From Rubrivirga sp. (GTDB lineage Bacteria > Bacteroidota > Rhodothermia > Rhodothermales > Rubricoccaceae), in contig JAAXJP010000472.1 in the NCBI GenBank assembly GCA_012269805.1, positions 4,858 to 11,307 of the forward strand: a stretch of 6,450 nt of DNA, written 5' to 3'. This document shows, piece by piece, positions 1 through 6,260 of the stretch. A program made the translations under genes and the position numbers. The number at the start of each line of letters is the position of its first letter. Within the stretch, counting starts at the first letter, position 1. The notes below the pieces were generated by a model. That model was not told the DNA's origin. It searched no databases and was given only the letters and a program-made list of their open reading frames with translations.

Positions 1-1
1 G

Positions 2-214
2 GCCGCGTCGCCGCGCCTCGATGCCGTCGCGTTCGATCACCCCATCGCCGGGCCGTTCCTGTACGAGGACGCGCTGGCGTTCCTCCTCGGCCACCACCGC
101 CACCACGACGCCCAGCTCCGCAGGACCCTCGCCGCGCTCGGGGCCGGCGCGCTCGGGGCCGGCGCGCTAGGCGCGGACGTTACGAGACGAGGCGCGGAGG
201 CGACCTTGGTGTAG
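2..214 (+). CDS. DinB-family protein, C-terminal fragment (5' end outside window)
   Basis: The reading frame is open from the window edge to a TAG stop and gives the last 70 residues of a protein. The visible part contains FDHPIAGPF followed by a helix and then H31-x3-H35-x2-Q38 (fragment numbering). This is the usual end of DinB/DfsA-type four-helix bundle proteins, where the histidines contribute to a metal site. Family members include bacillithiol- or mycothiol-dependent transferases and many proteins of unknown role, so no substrate can be named. After the expected end of the fold there is a tail of about 30 residues with LGAGA repeats, encoded by a 15-bp tandem duplication. The gene lies 44 bp upstream of queG on the same strand and could be co-transcribed with it. 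The family call is fairly secure although the N-terminal helices cannot be seen. Confidence 0.7.
   Translation, partial: AASPRLDAVAFDHPIAGPFLYEDALAFLLGHHRHHDAQLRRTLAALGAGALGAGALGADVTRRGAEATLV
136..168 (+). repeat. 15-bp tandem repeat (two exact copies plus a short third start) in the DinB gene tail
   Basis: The unit gctcggggccggcgc occurs at 136-150 and again, identically, at 151-165. The next three bases (gct) begin a third copy that then diverges. The period is a multiple of three, so the repeat adds LGAGA units to the protein without breaking the frame. It lies after the conserved H-x3-H-x2-Q segment, in what looks like a flexible tail. Strand slippage in GC-rich sequence is the likely origin. 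Confidence 0.85.
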
Positions 215-258
215 GATGGAGTTCCCTCCGCCCGCCCTCACCTTCGCACCTCTCCCCC

Positions 259-1233
259 GTGCCCGGCTACGACCCCGCCCGACTCGCCCGCGACCTCAAG
301 GCCGAGGCCCGACGGATCGGATTCGACGGCGTCGGGATCGCCAAGGCCGAGAAGCTCGACACGGAGGCGCGGCGGCTGGAGACGTGGCTCATGGAGGGCC
401 GCCACGGCGGCTCCGACGGTGCCATGACGTGGATGGAGCGGAACTTCGACAAGCGCGTCGATCCGCGCGAGTTGGTGCCGGGCGCGGAGTCGGTCGTGTC
501 GGTGTTCGTGAGCTACTTCCAGCCCCATCGCCGGCCGGGCGGCGGCGGACCCGAGGCGGCCAAGATCAGCCGCTACGCCTGGGGCGACGACTACCACGAC
601 GTGCTCAAGGAGAAGCTGGCCGAGCTGTTCGACTGGCTCGACCGCGAGGCCGGCGGCGTCGGAGGCCGCGCGTTCGTCGACTCGGCACCGGTGCTCGACA
701 AGGCGTGGGCGCAGCGGGCCGGCCTCGGGTGGCAGGGCAAGAACACGAACCTCCTCACCCGCACGCACGGCTCGTTCGTCTTCCTCGGCGAGCTCATCGT
801 CGACGTCCCGCTCGAACCCGACGCGCCCTTCCGCGCCGACCACTGCGGGAGCTGCACGCGCTGCCTCGACGCCTGCCCGACCGGCGCCCTCGACGCCCCC
901 TACCAGATCGACGGGAGCCGCTGCATCTCGTACTGGACCATCGAGCACCGCGGCCCCGACCTGCCGGAGGACCTCGCCTCGGAGTTCGGCACGTGGGCCT
1001 TCGGGTGCGACATCTGCCAGGACGTGTGCCCGTGGACCAAGTTTTCCCAGCCGACGCGCGACGCGCGCTTCCTGCCCCGCCCCGGCGTGACCGACACGCC
1101 GGCCCGCGAGTGGGCCGAGATCGACATCGAGGCGTGGCGCGAGCGGTTCCGACGGAGTCCCGTCAAGCGGACGAAGTACGAGGGCTTCCTCCGCAACATG
1201 GAGAACGCTGCGCGGGCGATGGGGGACGAGTAA
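259..1233 (+). CDS. queG: tRNA epoxyqueuosine(34) reductase QueG
   Basis: QueG reduces epoxyqueuosine to queuosine at the wobble position of GUN-anticodon tRNAs, using cobalamin and two [4Fe-4S] clusters in the cytoplasm. This 324-residue protein opens with a typical QueG N-terminus (IGFDGVGIAKAE, about residues 21-32). The conserved catalytic-region segment DSAPVLDKAWAQ begins at D141 and is followed by GLGWQGKN. The bacterial ferredoxin signature C196-x2-C199-x2-C202-x3-CP is followed by C222 and then C250-x2-C253-x3-CP, enough cysteines for both clusters. The C-terminal VKRTKYEGFLRN segment is also family-typical. The protein ends there, without the HEAT-repeat extension seen in longer forms such as the Bacillus enzyme. 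The GTG start is chosen because homology begins right after it and no in-frame ATG lies nearby upstream; no Shine-Dalgarno sequence is visible. It follows the DinB-like gene by 44 bp and converges on the histidine kinase. Confidence 0.95.
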   Translation: MPGYDPARLARDLKAEARRIGFDGVGIAKAEKLDTEARRLETWLMEGRHGGSDGAMTWMERNFDKRVDPRELVPGAESVVSVFVSYFQPHRRPGGGGPEAAKISRYAWGDDYHDVLKEKLAELFDWLDREAGGVGGRAFVDSAPVLDKAWAQRAGLGWQGKNTNLLTRTHGSFVFLGELIVDVPLEPDAPFRADHCGSCTRCLDACPTGALDAPYQIDGSRCISYWTIEHRGPDLPEDLASEFGTWAFGCDICQDVCPWTKFSQPTRDARFLPRPGVTDTPAREWAEIDIEAWRERFRRSPVKRTKYEGFLRNMENAARAMGDE

Positions 1234-1256
1234 GGGCTGACGGGCACCTACTCGTC
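1225..1256. terminator. Inverted repeat at the queG / histidine kinase convergent junction, possible bidirectional terminator
   Basis: GACGAGTA (1225-1232) is perfectly complementary to TACTCGTC (1249-1256), with a 16-nt loop. The left arm overlaps the queG stop codon, and the right arm lies 16 bp before the end of the kinase gene on the other strand. Position between two converging genes suggests a shared terminator. There is no T-tract on either side, so this rests on symmetry and location only. Confidence 0.4.
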
Positions 1257-1272
1257 GCTCCGTCCCTATCGC

Positions 1273-2841
1273 TCATGCGAGCGGGAGCGTGAGCGTGAAC
1301 GTCGACCCCTCGTCTTTGGCGCTCCGGGCCGCGAGGCGGCCGCCCATCTGGCGGGCGAGGCGGCTGGCGATGGCGAGGCCGAGCCCGGTCCCGCCGTAAT
1401 CGCGGTTGACCCGCGCGTCCTCCTGCACGAACGGCTCGAAGACCGCCTCCAGCACGTCGTCGGCGATGCCGACGCCCGTGTCCGCGACGCTCAGGCGGGC
1501 CCGCCTGTCGTCGACGGCGAGGCGGACGTCGATCCGGCCGACGTCCGTGAACCGGGTCGCGTTGGAGACGAGTTGGTCCACGATCTGGTCGAGGCGAGAC
1601 GGGTCGGCCTCGACGAGGACGGCGTCGGCCGGGGTGAGGACGCCGAGCGTGACGCCCTTGGCCTCGGCCGTCGGCGCGTAGCGGGCCGCGATCGTGCGGG
1701 CGACGGCGCCGAGGTCGACGGGCTGGCGGGCGAGGTCGAGCGCGCCGGTCTCGAGCCGCGAGAGGTCGAGGAGGTCGGAGACGAGGCGGAGCGCGCGGTC
1801 GGACGCGTCGCGGATCGTGCCGGCGAACTCGGCCACCTCGGGCGGCGCGTCGGGGAGGTCGGCGGTCTCCTCGACGAGGAGGTCCGAGAACCCGCGGATG
1901 GCGCCGAGCGGCGTGCGGAGCTCGTGGCTCATCATGCGGAGGAACGACATCCGCGTCTGGGCGGCGCGCTCGGCGATCCGGCGGGCGCGGTCGAGCTGGG
2001 CCTCGGCCTCCTTCCGGGCCGTAACGTCGGCGAGGAGGCCGCCTGCGACGGGGCGCCCCGCGGCGTCGAGGCTCGGCGTGGCGCGCTCGGCGATCCAGAC
2101 GACGTCGCCGTCGTCGAGCCGGAGGCGGACCTCGACGTGCGACGGCTCGCCCATCTGGAGGCGCGCGTCGTGGGCGGCGAACGCGGCGCGGTCCTCCTCG
2201 ACCACGAGATCGGCCCAGTCGGCGTCGCCGGCGAGGAGGACGTCGGGGTCGAGGCCGGTGAGCGCCTCGGCCTGGGGCGTGACGAAGACGTAGGCCCGAC
2301 GGCCGGCGGCGTCGTGGCCGAACGTGAAGAGCGCGTCGTCGAGGTCGGCGACGGTCCGCTGGAAGCGGGCCTCGGACTCGACCCAAGCCCAGAGCGTGCT
2401 GAAGAGCAGACCGAGGCGGGCGGCGGCGGCGACGTCGGCGGGGGCCCACGGCGCGGCGGCAGCGAGGACGAACGCGCCGGGGACCGACCCCGCGACGGGC
2501 ACAGCGAGCGCGTGGGGCCAGCCGAGGCCTTCCGCGAGCGGCCCGCCCGCGACGGCGACGGGCTCGCCCTGGCGGAGCGCGGCGGCATGGGGCCCCTCGC
2601 CCTCGACCAGGTCCGGCGTCGCGCCCGGCGGCCACGCCGCGCAGCGGACGAACGCGGCCGACTGGGCCTCGCCGACGAGGGCGACGGCCACGTCGGCGTC
2701 GAGCGCCTCGCCGAGGCGGGCGACCCCGACCTCCATCAGTTCGAGCGCGTTGGGATGCGAGAGCGCCGCGTTGCGGAGCGCGGCCTCGGCCGCGTCGATG
2801 CGGTCGGCGAGCGGGGTCGCGGGGGGAGCGGCAGGGGCCAT
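1273..2841 (-). CDS. Soluble sensor histidine kinase (GAF-PAS-HisKA-HATPase_c)
   Basis: This 522-residue protein has no transmembrane segment or signal peptide and should be a cytoplasmic sensor. Residues about 25-155 look like a GAF domain. Residues about 160-280 form a PAS domain ending in the PAC-like GGLLADVTARKEAE. A short coiled linker (280-300) leads to the HisKA dimerisation helix with the phosphoacceptor H306 in SHELRTP. The ATPase domain shows an N box (QLVSNATRFT, N427 retained, the usual first Asn replaced by Q423), a G1 box DTGVGI (454-459), an F box FEPF (468-471) and a G2 box GGTGLGLA (483-490). There is no receiver domain and no response-regulator gene in the window, so its output is unknown. 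The ATG start has no purine-rich ribosome site. The gene follows the MFS gene on the same strand after 81 bp and may be co-transcribed with it. The sensed ligand cannot be read from the sequence. Confidence 0.93.
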   Translation of the reverse strand: MAPAAPPATPLADRIDAAEAALRNAALSHPNALELMEVGVARLGEALDADVAVALVGEAQSAAFVRCAAWPPGATPDLVEGEGPHAAALRQGEPVAVAGGPLAEGLGWPHALAVPVAGSVPGAFVLAAAAPWAPADVAAAARLGLLFSTLWAWVESEARFQRTVADLDDALFTFGHDAAGRRAYVFVTPQAEALTGLDPDVLLAGDADWADLVVEEDRAAFAAHDARLQMGEPSHVEVRLRLDDGDVVWIAERATPSLDAAGRPVAGGLLADVTARKEAEAQLDRARRIAERAAQTRMSFLRMMSHELRTPLGAIRGFSDLLVEETADLPDAPPEVAEFAGTIRDASDRALRLVSDLLDLSRLETGALDLARQPVDLGAVARTIAARYAPTAEAKGVTLGVLTPADAVLVEADPSRLDQIVDQLVSNATRFTDVGRIDVRLAVDDRRARLSVADTGVGIADDVLEAVFEPFVQEDARVNRDYGGTGLGLAIASRLARQMGGRLAARSAKDEGSTFTLTLPLA

Positions 2842-2922
2842 ACCGGAGGTATCGGCGGGGACGGCGCGGGCGTAAGAATCGGCCCGGACTCCCCGGTCGT
2901 CCGTTTCGGCACCGAGGCCGGG

Positions 2923-4203
2923 CTACCCGGCGCGGTCCCGGCGCTCGGCCGGGACGACGAGCGCGCCGTACACGAACCCCGTGACGACCTGGATCGTCCC
3001 CAGTGCTGCGATCAGCGTGACGAGCCCGACGCCGGCCTCCAGGAGTTGGCTCGCGACGACGATGGTCACGCTGTCGACGAGCGTCACCAAGAGCCAGTCC
3101 GTCGCGACGACGCGGCCGAGGACGGCGTCGTCCGCCCGCTCCTGCAGCAGCGTCGTCGAGAGGACCCAGTTGGCGCCGCTGGCGGCGTGGGCGAACACGA
3201 CGAGGCCGGCCACGAGCCACCGCCAGTCGGCCGCGGCGGCGACGCCGAGGTAGCCGAGCCCGCTCACCACGATGCACCCGGCGAGGACGAGGGGCCACCG
3301 CCGGGCGTCGCGGAAGACGGTCCGCGCGACGATCGGCCCGATGCCGGTGCCCAGCCCCCGCGCGGCGAAGAGGACGCCGATCCCGGTCGTCCCGGCCGAT
3401 GGGAACAGCTGGTCGCCGAGGAGCGCGAGGGCGAACACGAGCCCGCCGCCGCCGATGCCCCACGCCGCCTTCGCCCCGACGATCCGCCGGACCGGAGGCC
3501 GCGTCCGGACGTAGCGCCAGCCCTCGGCGATCCGCCGGAGCCCGGCCCGGACCGCCCCGCCGACGTCGACCTCGACCTCGCGCGCCGGCAGCCGGATGCC
3601 CGCGATAAAGACGGCGCTGACGAGGTACGTTCCCGCGTCGAGCCAGAACACGACGTCGGTCCCGAACGCGTCGACGGCCGGCCCGCCGGCCGCGGCCCCA
3701 AGGGCGAGCATCACCGACCACGTCGCGGCGAGCAGCGCGTTGGCCGTCAGGAGCTCGCCCTTCTTGGTAATGAGCGGGAGGACGGCGTTGCGGGCCGGCG
3801 TGAACGCGGCGCTCACGGCGATCTGGGCGGCGGCCAGCACGTAGAGCAACCACAGGTCCTCGGCCTCGCGGACGAACAGGAAGCCGAGCACGAGCACCGC
3901 CCGCACGAGGTCGGCCCCGATCATGAGCTTCCGCCGGTCGAGTCGGTCGGCCAGCACGCCCGCGATGGGCGACGCGAGCGCGAGCGGGAGGAGCTTGGTC
4001 AGGAACACGCCGCCGAGCGCGGTCTCGGAGCCGGTCAGGTCCAGGACGAGCCGGTACAGCGCGAGCGTGTTGAACCAGTCGCCGAAGAGCGAGATGACCG
4101 TCCCGCCCCACAGCCAGCGGACGTCGCGGTTGGTACGGAGGAGCGTGCCGAAGCCGACCTCGCCGCGGAGGTCGGCCGCGTCCGGGCGGCGGCGTGCGAT
4201 CAT
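2923..4203 (-). CDS. MFS transporter, EntS/MFS_3-like exporter family
   Basis: This 426-residue inner-membrane protein fits the standard twelve-helix major facilitator length. Hydrophobic segments can be seen at about 30-52, 62-84, 95-112, 118-138, 155-178, 183-204, 240-264, 272-294, 303-322, 329-350, 370-388 and 391-415. The charged stretch near 207-240 is the central cytoplasmic loop. The loop between helices 2 and 3 carries the MFS motif A variant GVLADRLDRRKL (82-93). The N-terminal RDVRWLWGGTVISLFGDWF and the later LLQERADDAVLGRVVA are typical of the MFS_3 group, which includes enterobactin exporter-like and macrolide-efflux-like proteins. The substrate cannot be assigned. The gene is the first of a probable two-gene unit with the kinase downstream, and is divergent from the lipoprotein peptidase across 76 bp. 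No Shine-Dalgarno sequence precedes the ATG; a GC-rich hairpin sits directly upstream instead. Confidence 0.9.
   Translation of the reverse strand: MIARRRPDAADLRGEVGFGTLLRTNRDVRWLWGGTVISLFGDWFNTLALYRLVLDLTGSETALGGVFLTKLLPLALASPIAGVLADRLDRRKLMIGADLVRAVLVLGFLFVREAEDLWLLYVLAAAQIAVSAAFTPARNAVLPLITKKGELLTANALLAATWSVMLALGAAAGGPAVDAFGTDVVFWLDAGTYLVSAVFIAGIRLPAREVEVDVGGAVRAGLRRIAEGWRYVRTRPPVRRIVGAKAAWGIGGGGLVFALALLGDQLFPSAGTTGIGVLFAARGLGTGIGPIVARTVFRDARRWPLVLAGCIVVSGLGYLGVAAAADWRWLVAGLVVFAHAASGANWVLSTTLLQERADDAVLGRVVATDWLLVTLVDSVTIVVASQLLEAGVGLVTLIAALGTIQVVTGFVYGALVVPAERRDRAG
2935..2955 (-). other. GC-rich hairpin inside the 3' end of the MFS gene
   Basis: GTCCCGGC (2935-2942) pairs perfectly with GCCGGGAC (2948-2955) around the 5-nt loop GCTCG. 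The hairpin covers codons close to the C-terminus of the MFS protein, ending 10 bp before the stop codon. In the MFS transcript it would form a stable 8-bp stem upstream of the kinase gene, where it could reduce read-through or stabilise the upstream message. No T-tract follows, so a true terminator is not supported. Confidence 0.35.
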
Positions 4204-4204
4204 G

Positions 4205-4224
4205 GGGGCGCGGGTGAGCGCCCC
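4205..4224. promoter_or_regulatory. Hairpin in the divergent MFS / lipoprotein intergenic region
   Basis: GGGGCGC (4205-4211) and GCGCCCC (4218-4224) form a perfect 7-bp inverted repeat with a 6-nt loop, starting two bases before the MFS ATG. In the MFS leader RNA it would cover the region a ribosome must open. As DNA it could be a dyad for a regulator shared by the divergent genes. A second small dyad, CACG-AAG-CGTG, follows at 4226-4236. The whole divergent gap is only 4204-4279, so promoters for both genes must lie in it, but I cannot place convincing -35/-10 boxes. Function is inferred from position. Confidence 0.35.
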
Positions 4225-4279
4225 ACACGAAGCGTGGCGCGTCGCGGTTCACGCCCGGCCGAGACTCCGCCCCTCCCTC

Positions 4280-5932
4280 ATGCCTCGTCCGCTCTCTGCC
4301 CTCCTGCTGCTGACTGGCGTCGTCGCTGGCGCGGTGGCGCTCGCCGGGTGTGCCGGCCTCGGCGCCGAACCGCCAGGTCGACGCCGTCAGGCGGAGAGGG
4401 ACGCGGGGGTCGCGCCGCCGGCGGCGCGGACGATCCGCCTCTCCGGCCGGTTCGTGACGGGCACCGGTGCCCGGCCGGCGCGCGGCGTCTACGGCCTCCG
4501 CGTCCGCCTCCTGTTCCGACGGGCCGACGGCTCGGGGTGGGACGGCGCCACCGCCCCGCCCGGCCCCGACCGCCGCCACCGCCAGTTCGACGTGCTCGGC
4601 GAGGACGGCCGCTTCCGGTTCGCCCTCGCCACGTCGCTCGACCTGTCGGCCTACGACGAGATCGCCGTCGTGCCCGAGACCGCGACGCGGACGGTCCGCC
4701 TCGTGCCCGTCCCGCGTGGGTCGCGTCGGATCGGCTCCGGCGAAGGCGCCGTGACCGTCCTCCCGCTGGCGGACGCGATCCGCGTCCCGCTGCCGGCCGC
4801 CGGGCCGGTTGTGGCGGAGGACCTGAGGGCGGAGGTGCGGCGCGAGGTCGGCGTCACGGTCCGCTGGGCGGAGCTGTCGCGCGCGTTCGTCGAGGCGCGC
4901 TACGACGGCGACGTCCCTTTCGAGCTCCCGCAGGTCCGGGTCGAGCTCAGCCAGGGCGGCGGGTTCGTGTTCCAGGCCCTCGACCCCGACGTGCTCGCGC
5001 TCGGCGGCCACGAGATCGAGCTCAACGCGGCGCGCGGCATCACGCCGACGCTCGTGGCCCACGAGTACGGCCACTACACGACGTTCCAGATGTGGGGCGC
5101 GAGCCCGCTCCGCTATACGCTCCGCAACCGCAACCTCCGCGAAGGCTGGGCCATCTTCTTCTCGTTCGCCGTCCGCGCCTGGGCCGCGGCGGCCCACGGC
5201 GACGTCGACCTCGCGCCGTCGAACCCCGAACGGGCGCCGTTCACGCACCTTGTCGGCGAGGGGCGGCGCTACCGGAACATCGCCTACGGCACGTCGCGCC
5301 CCGACTACTCGGCCATCGGCGCGCTCTTGTGGAGCCTCTACGACGTCGCCGAGCCGTCGCCGTTCGAGTACGAGGGCCCCGACCTCAGCAGCCTCGCCGG
5401 CGACAACGACGACGTCGCGGGTGGGCTCGCGGTCTTCGAGGCCGTCCGCCTCCCGCGGACCGCGGTCTTCGACGAGGTGGGGATCGACGAGGTGGTCGAC
5501 GCCTTCCGCCGGTCTCAGCCCGCCGCGCTGGCGCCGTCCATCGATGGCGCATTCGGCTTTTTCCTGTGCCCCGCGTGGCCGGCGTGCGACGAGGTCGCCG
5601 CGCCCGACACCGCGCCCTCCACCGCCTCGGCGACGCTCCGGCCGGTGCCGCCCGCCAGCTTCGTGGCGGAGCGCCTCTCAGCCGAGGCCGTCGCCCTGCG
5701 GTGGGACCGGCGCGTCGGCTCGGCGCCGTGGGCGAATGCGCCCGAGGCCTACCGCGTGCTCCGCGACGGCGCGCTCGTCGCCACGCTCCCCGGCACCGCC
5801 TCCGCCTGGGTCGACGCCGAGGCGGGCGAGGCCGCACGGCGCTACGAGGTCCGTGCCGTCGGGGGTGGCGGCGAGGCGTTCGGCCGGCCGTCCGCCGAGG
5901 CGCCGGCCGCAACTCCCGCGCCGTCATACTGA
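4280..5932 (+). CDS. Putative zinc metallopeptidase lipoprotein (gluzincin-like HEYGH...E) with C-terminal FnIII-like domain
   Basis: This 550-residue protein begins with a lipoprotein signal: short basic start, hydrophobic core, and lipobox L21-A-G-C24. It should be anchored in the cell envelope. Residues about 45-110 look like a beta-sandwich module (SGRFVTG..., VRLLFRRADGS, EDGRFRF). The catalytic signature H261-E262-Y-G-H265 sits after ITPTLVA and is followed 23 residues later by E288 in EGWAIFFSFA. This HExxH + E arrangement is that of gluzincin zinc peptidases, with E262 as the general base. Residues about 455-540 (PVPPASFVAERLS...VALRWDR...YRVLRDG...YEVRAVG) form a fibronectin type III-like domain. 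The frame is open further upstream, but the ATG at 4280 is chosen because the signal peptide begins exactly there. I do not recognise a named peptidase family or substrate. The gene is divergent from the MFS gene and convergent with the GIY-YIG gene. Confidence 0.8.
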   Translation: MPRPLSALLLLTGVVAGAVALAGCAGLGAEPPGRRRQAERDAGVAPPAARTIRLSGRFVTGTGARPARGVYGLRVRLLFRRADGSGWDGATAPPGPDRRHRQFDVLGEDGRFRFALATSLDLSAYDEIAVVPETATRTVRLVPVPRGSRRIGSGEGAVTVLPLADAIRVPLPAAGPVVAEDLRAEVRREVGVTVRWAELSRAFVEARYDGDVPFELPQVRVELSQGGGFVFQALDPDVLALGGHEIELNAARGITPTLVAHEYGHYTTFQMWGASPLRYTLRNRNLREGWAIFFSFAVRAWAAAAHGDVDLAPSNPERAPFTHLVGEGRRYRNIAYGTSRPDYSAIGALLWSLYDVAEPSPFEYEGPDLSSLAGDNDDVAGGLAVFEAVRLPRTAVFDEVGIDEVVDAFRRSQPAALAPSIDGAFGFFLCPAWPACDEVAAPDTAPSTASATLRPVPPASFVAERLSAEAVALRWDRRVGSAPWANAPEAYRVLRDGALVATLPGTASAWVDAEAGEAARRYEVRAVGGGGEAFGRPSAEAPAATPAPSY

Positions 5933-5935
5933 CTC

Positions 5936-5955
5936 CCTCGGCCTCGAGGCCGAGG
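5936..5955. terminator. Perfect 20-bp palindrome between convergent genes, likely bidirectional terminator
   Basis: CCTCGGCCTCGAGGCCGAGG is a perfect palindrome. As RNA it gives an 8-bp GC-rich stem closed by a TCGA tetraloop on either strand. It starts 3 bp after the peptidase stop codon and ends 9 bp before the GIY-YIG stop on the other strand, an ideal place for a shared terminator. There is no clear T-run, as is common in very GC-rich genomes. Confidence 0.55.
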
Positions 5956-5967
5956 CGAGCGGGGTCA
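5949..5967. repeat. Left copy of a 19-bp direct repeat flanking the GIY-YIG/palindrome unit
   Basis: The bases gccgaggcgagcggggtca at 5949-5967 match 6411-6429 at 18 of 19 positions (an a/g difference at the tenth base). In both copies the final tca is the complement of a TGA stop for a minus-strand reading frame: the GIY-YIG stop here, and the edge gene's stop at the right copy. It may be a duplicated target or a repeated post-stop terminator sequence. Confidence 0.6.
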
Positions 5968-6252
5968 AGTATCGCCTGGCGCGAGGTCGAGCCAGCCGAC
6001 GTTGCCCTGCTCGACCAGCCGGAGCTTCTTCTCGCGCGTCCACCCTTTGATCTCTTTCTCGCGGCGGATGGCGTCACGGGCATCCGGGTGCTCCTCGAAG
6101 TCAACGAGCCGGTTGATGTGGTACCGCGCAGCAAACGCACTTCCCTTCCCAGCCCGGTGCTCGGCGAGACGGCGGCGGAGGTCGTTGGTCACGCCCGTGT
6201 AGAGCCGCCGCGACCGACTCGCGAGGATGTAGACCCAGTACTGCTTCACCAT
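5965..6252 (-). CDS. Small GIY-YIG endonuclease-domain protein
   Basis: From the ATG at 6252 this is a 95-residue single-domain protein. It shows the GIY-YIG core as V7-Y8-I9 and Y18-T19-G20, followed by VTNDLRRRLAEHRAG with the conserved Asn23, an Arg cluster (26-28) and His32. The later RREKEIKGW segment contains the expected catalytic metal-binding glutamate (E65). Family members cut DNA with one metal ion, but the role of these tiny stand-alone forms is not established. An in-frame ATG five codons upstream (6267) lies inside the neighbouring palindromic repeat. I prefer the start at 6252 because AGGGGGAAGG directly precedes it and homologous proteins usually begin a few residues before WVYILAS. 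Hand-counted G+C is about 65%, below the roughly 75% of sampled neighbouring lines, and it is the only gene here with a purine-rich ribosome site. Both hint at acquisition from elsewhere. Confidence 0.9.
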   Translation of the reverse strand: MVKQYWVYILASRSRRLYTGVTNDLRRRLAEHRAGKGSAFAARYHINRLVDFEEHPDARDAIRREKEIKGWTREKKLRLVEQGNVGWLDLAPGDT

Positions 6253-6260
6253 CCTTCCCC
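6253..6260 (-). promoter_or_regulatory. Purine-rich ribosome binding site for the GIY-YIG gene
   Basis: Read on the minus strand, the bases just before the ATG at 6252 are AGGGGGAAGG, counting the last two bases of the adjacent repeat arm. This is close to a Shine-Dalgarno sequence, though nearer the ATG than usual. The other starts in the window are preceded by pyrimidine-rich sequence, so this site stands out and favours the downstream ATG over the one at 6267. Confidence 0.45.

Noticed and set aside
216..1292. A 358-codon + strand frame starting with an ATG upstream of queG
   Set aside because: It overlaps queG in another frame and encodes Arg/Pro-rich sequence with no motifs. The queG frame carries both iron-sulfur signatures.
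3923..4279. Upstream extension of the lipoprotein reading frame
   Set aside because: The frame is open but runs antisense into the MFS gene. The lipoprotein signal peptide begins at the ATG at 4280, which is the natural start.
1163..5248. A 1361-codon open frame on the - strand
   Set aside because: It overlaps the MFS and kinase genes in another frame and is antisense to the lipoprotein gene. It is dominated by Arg/Pro/Ala repeats with no recognisable domain; GC bias explains its length.
5965..6252. UvrC or a homing endonuclease assignment for the GIY-YIG gene
   Set aside because: The protein is a lone domain of about 95 residues, lacking the UvrC C-terminal domains and the DNA-binding modules of homing enzymes, and no intron is evident.
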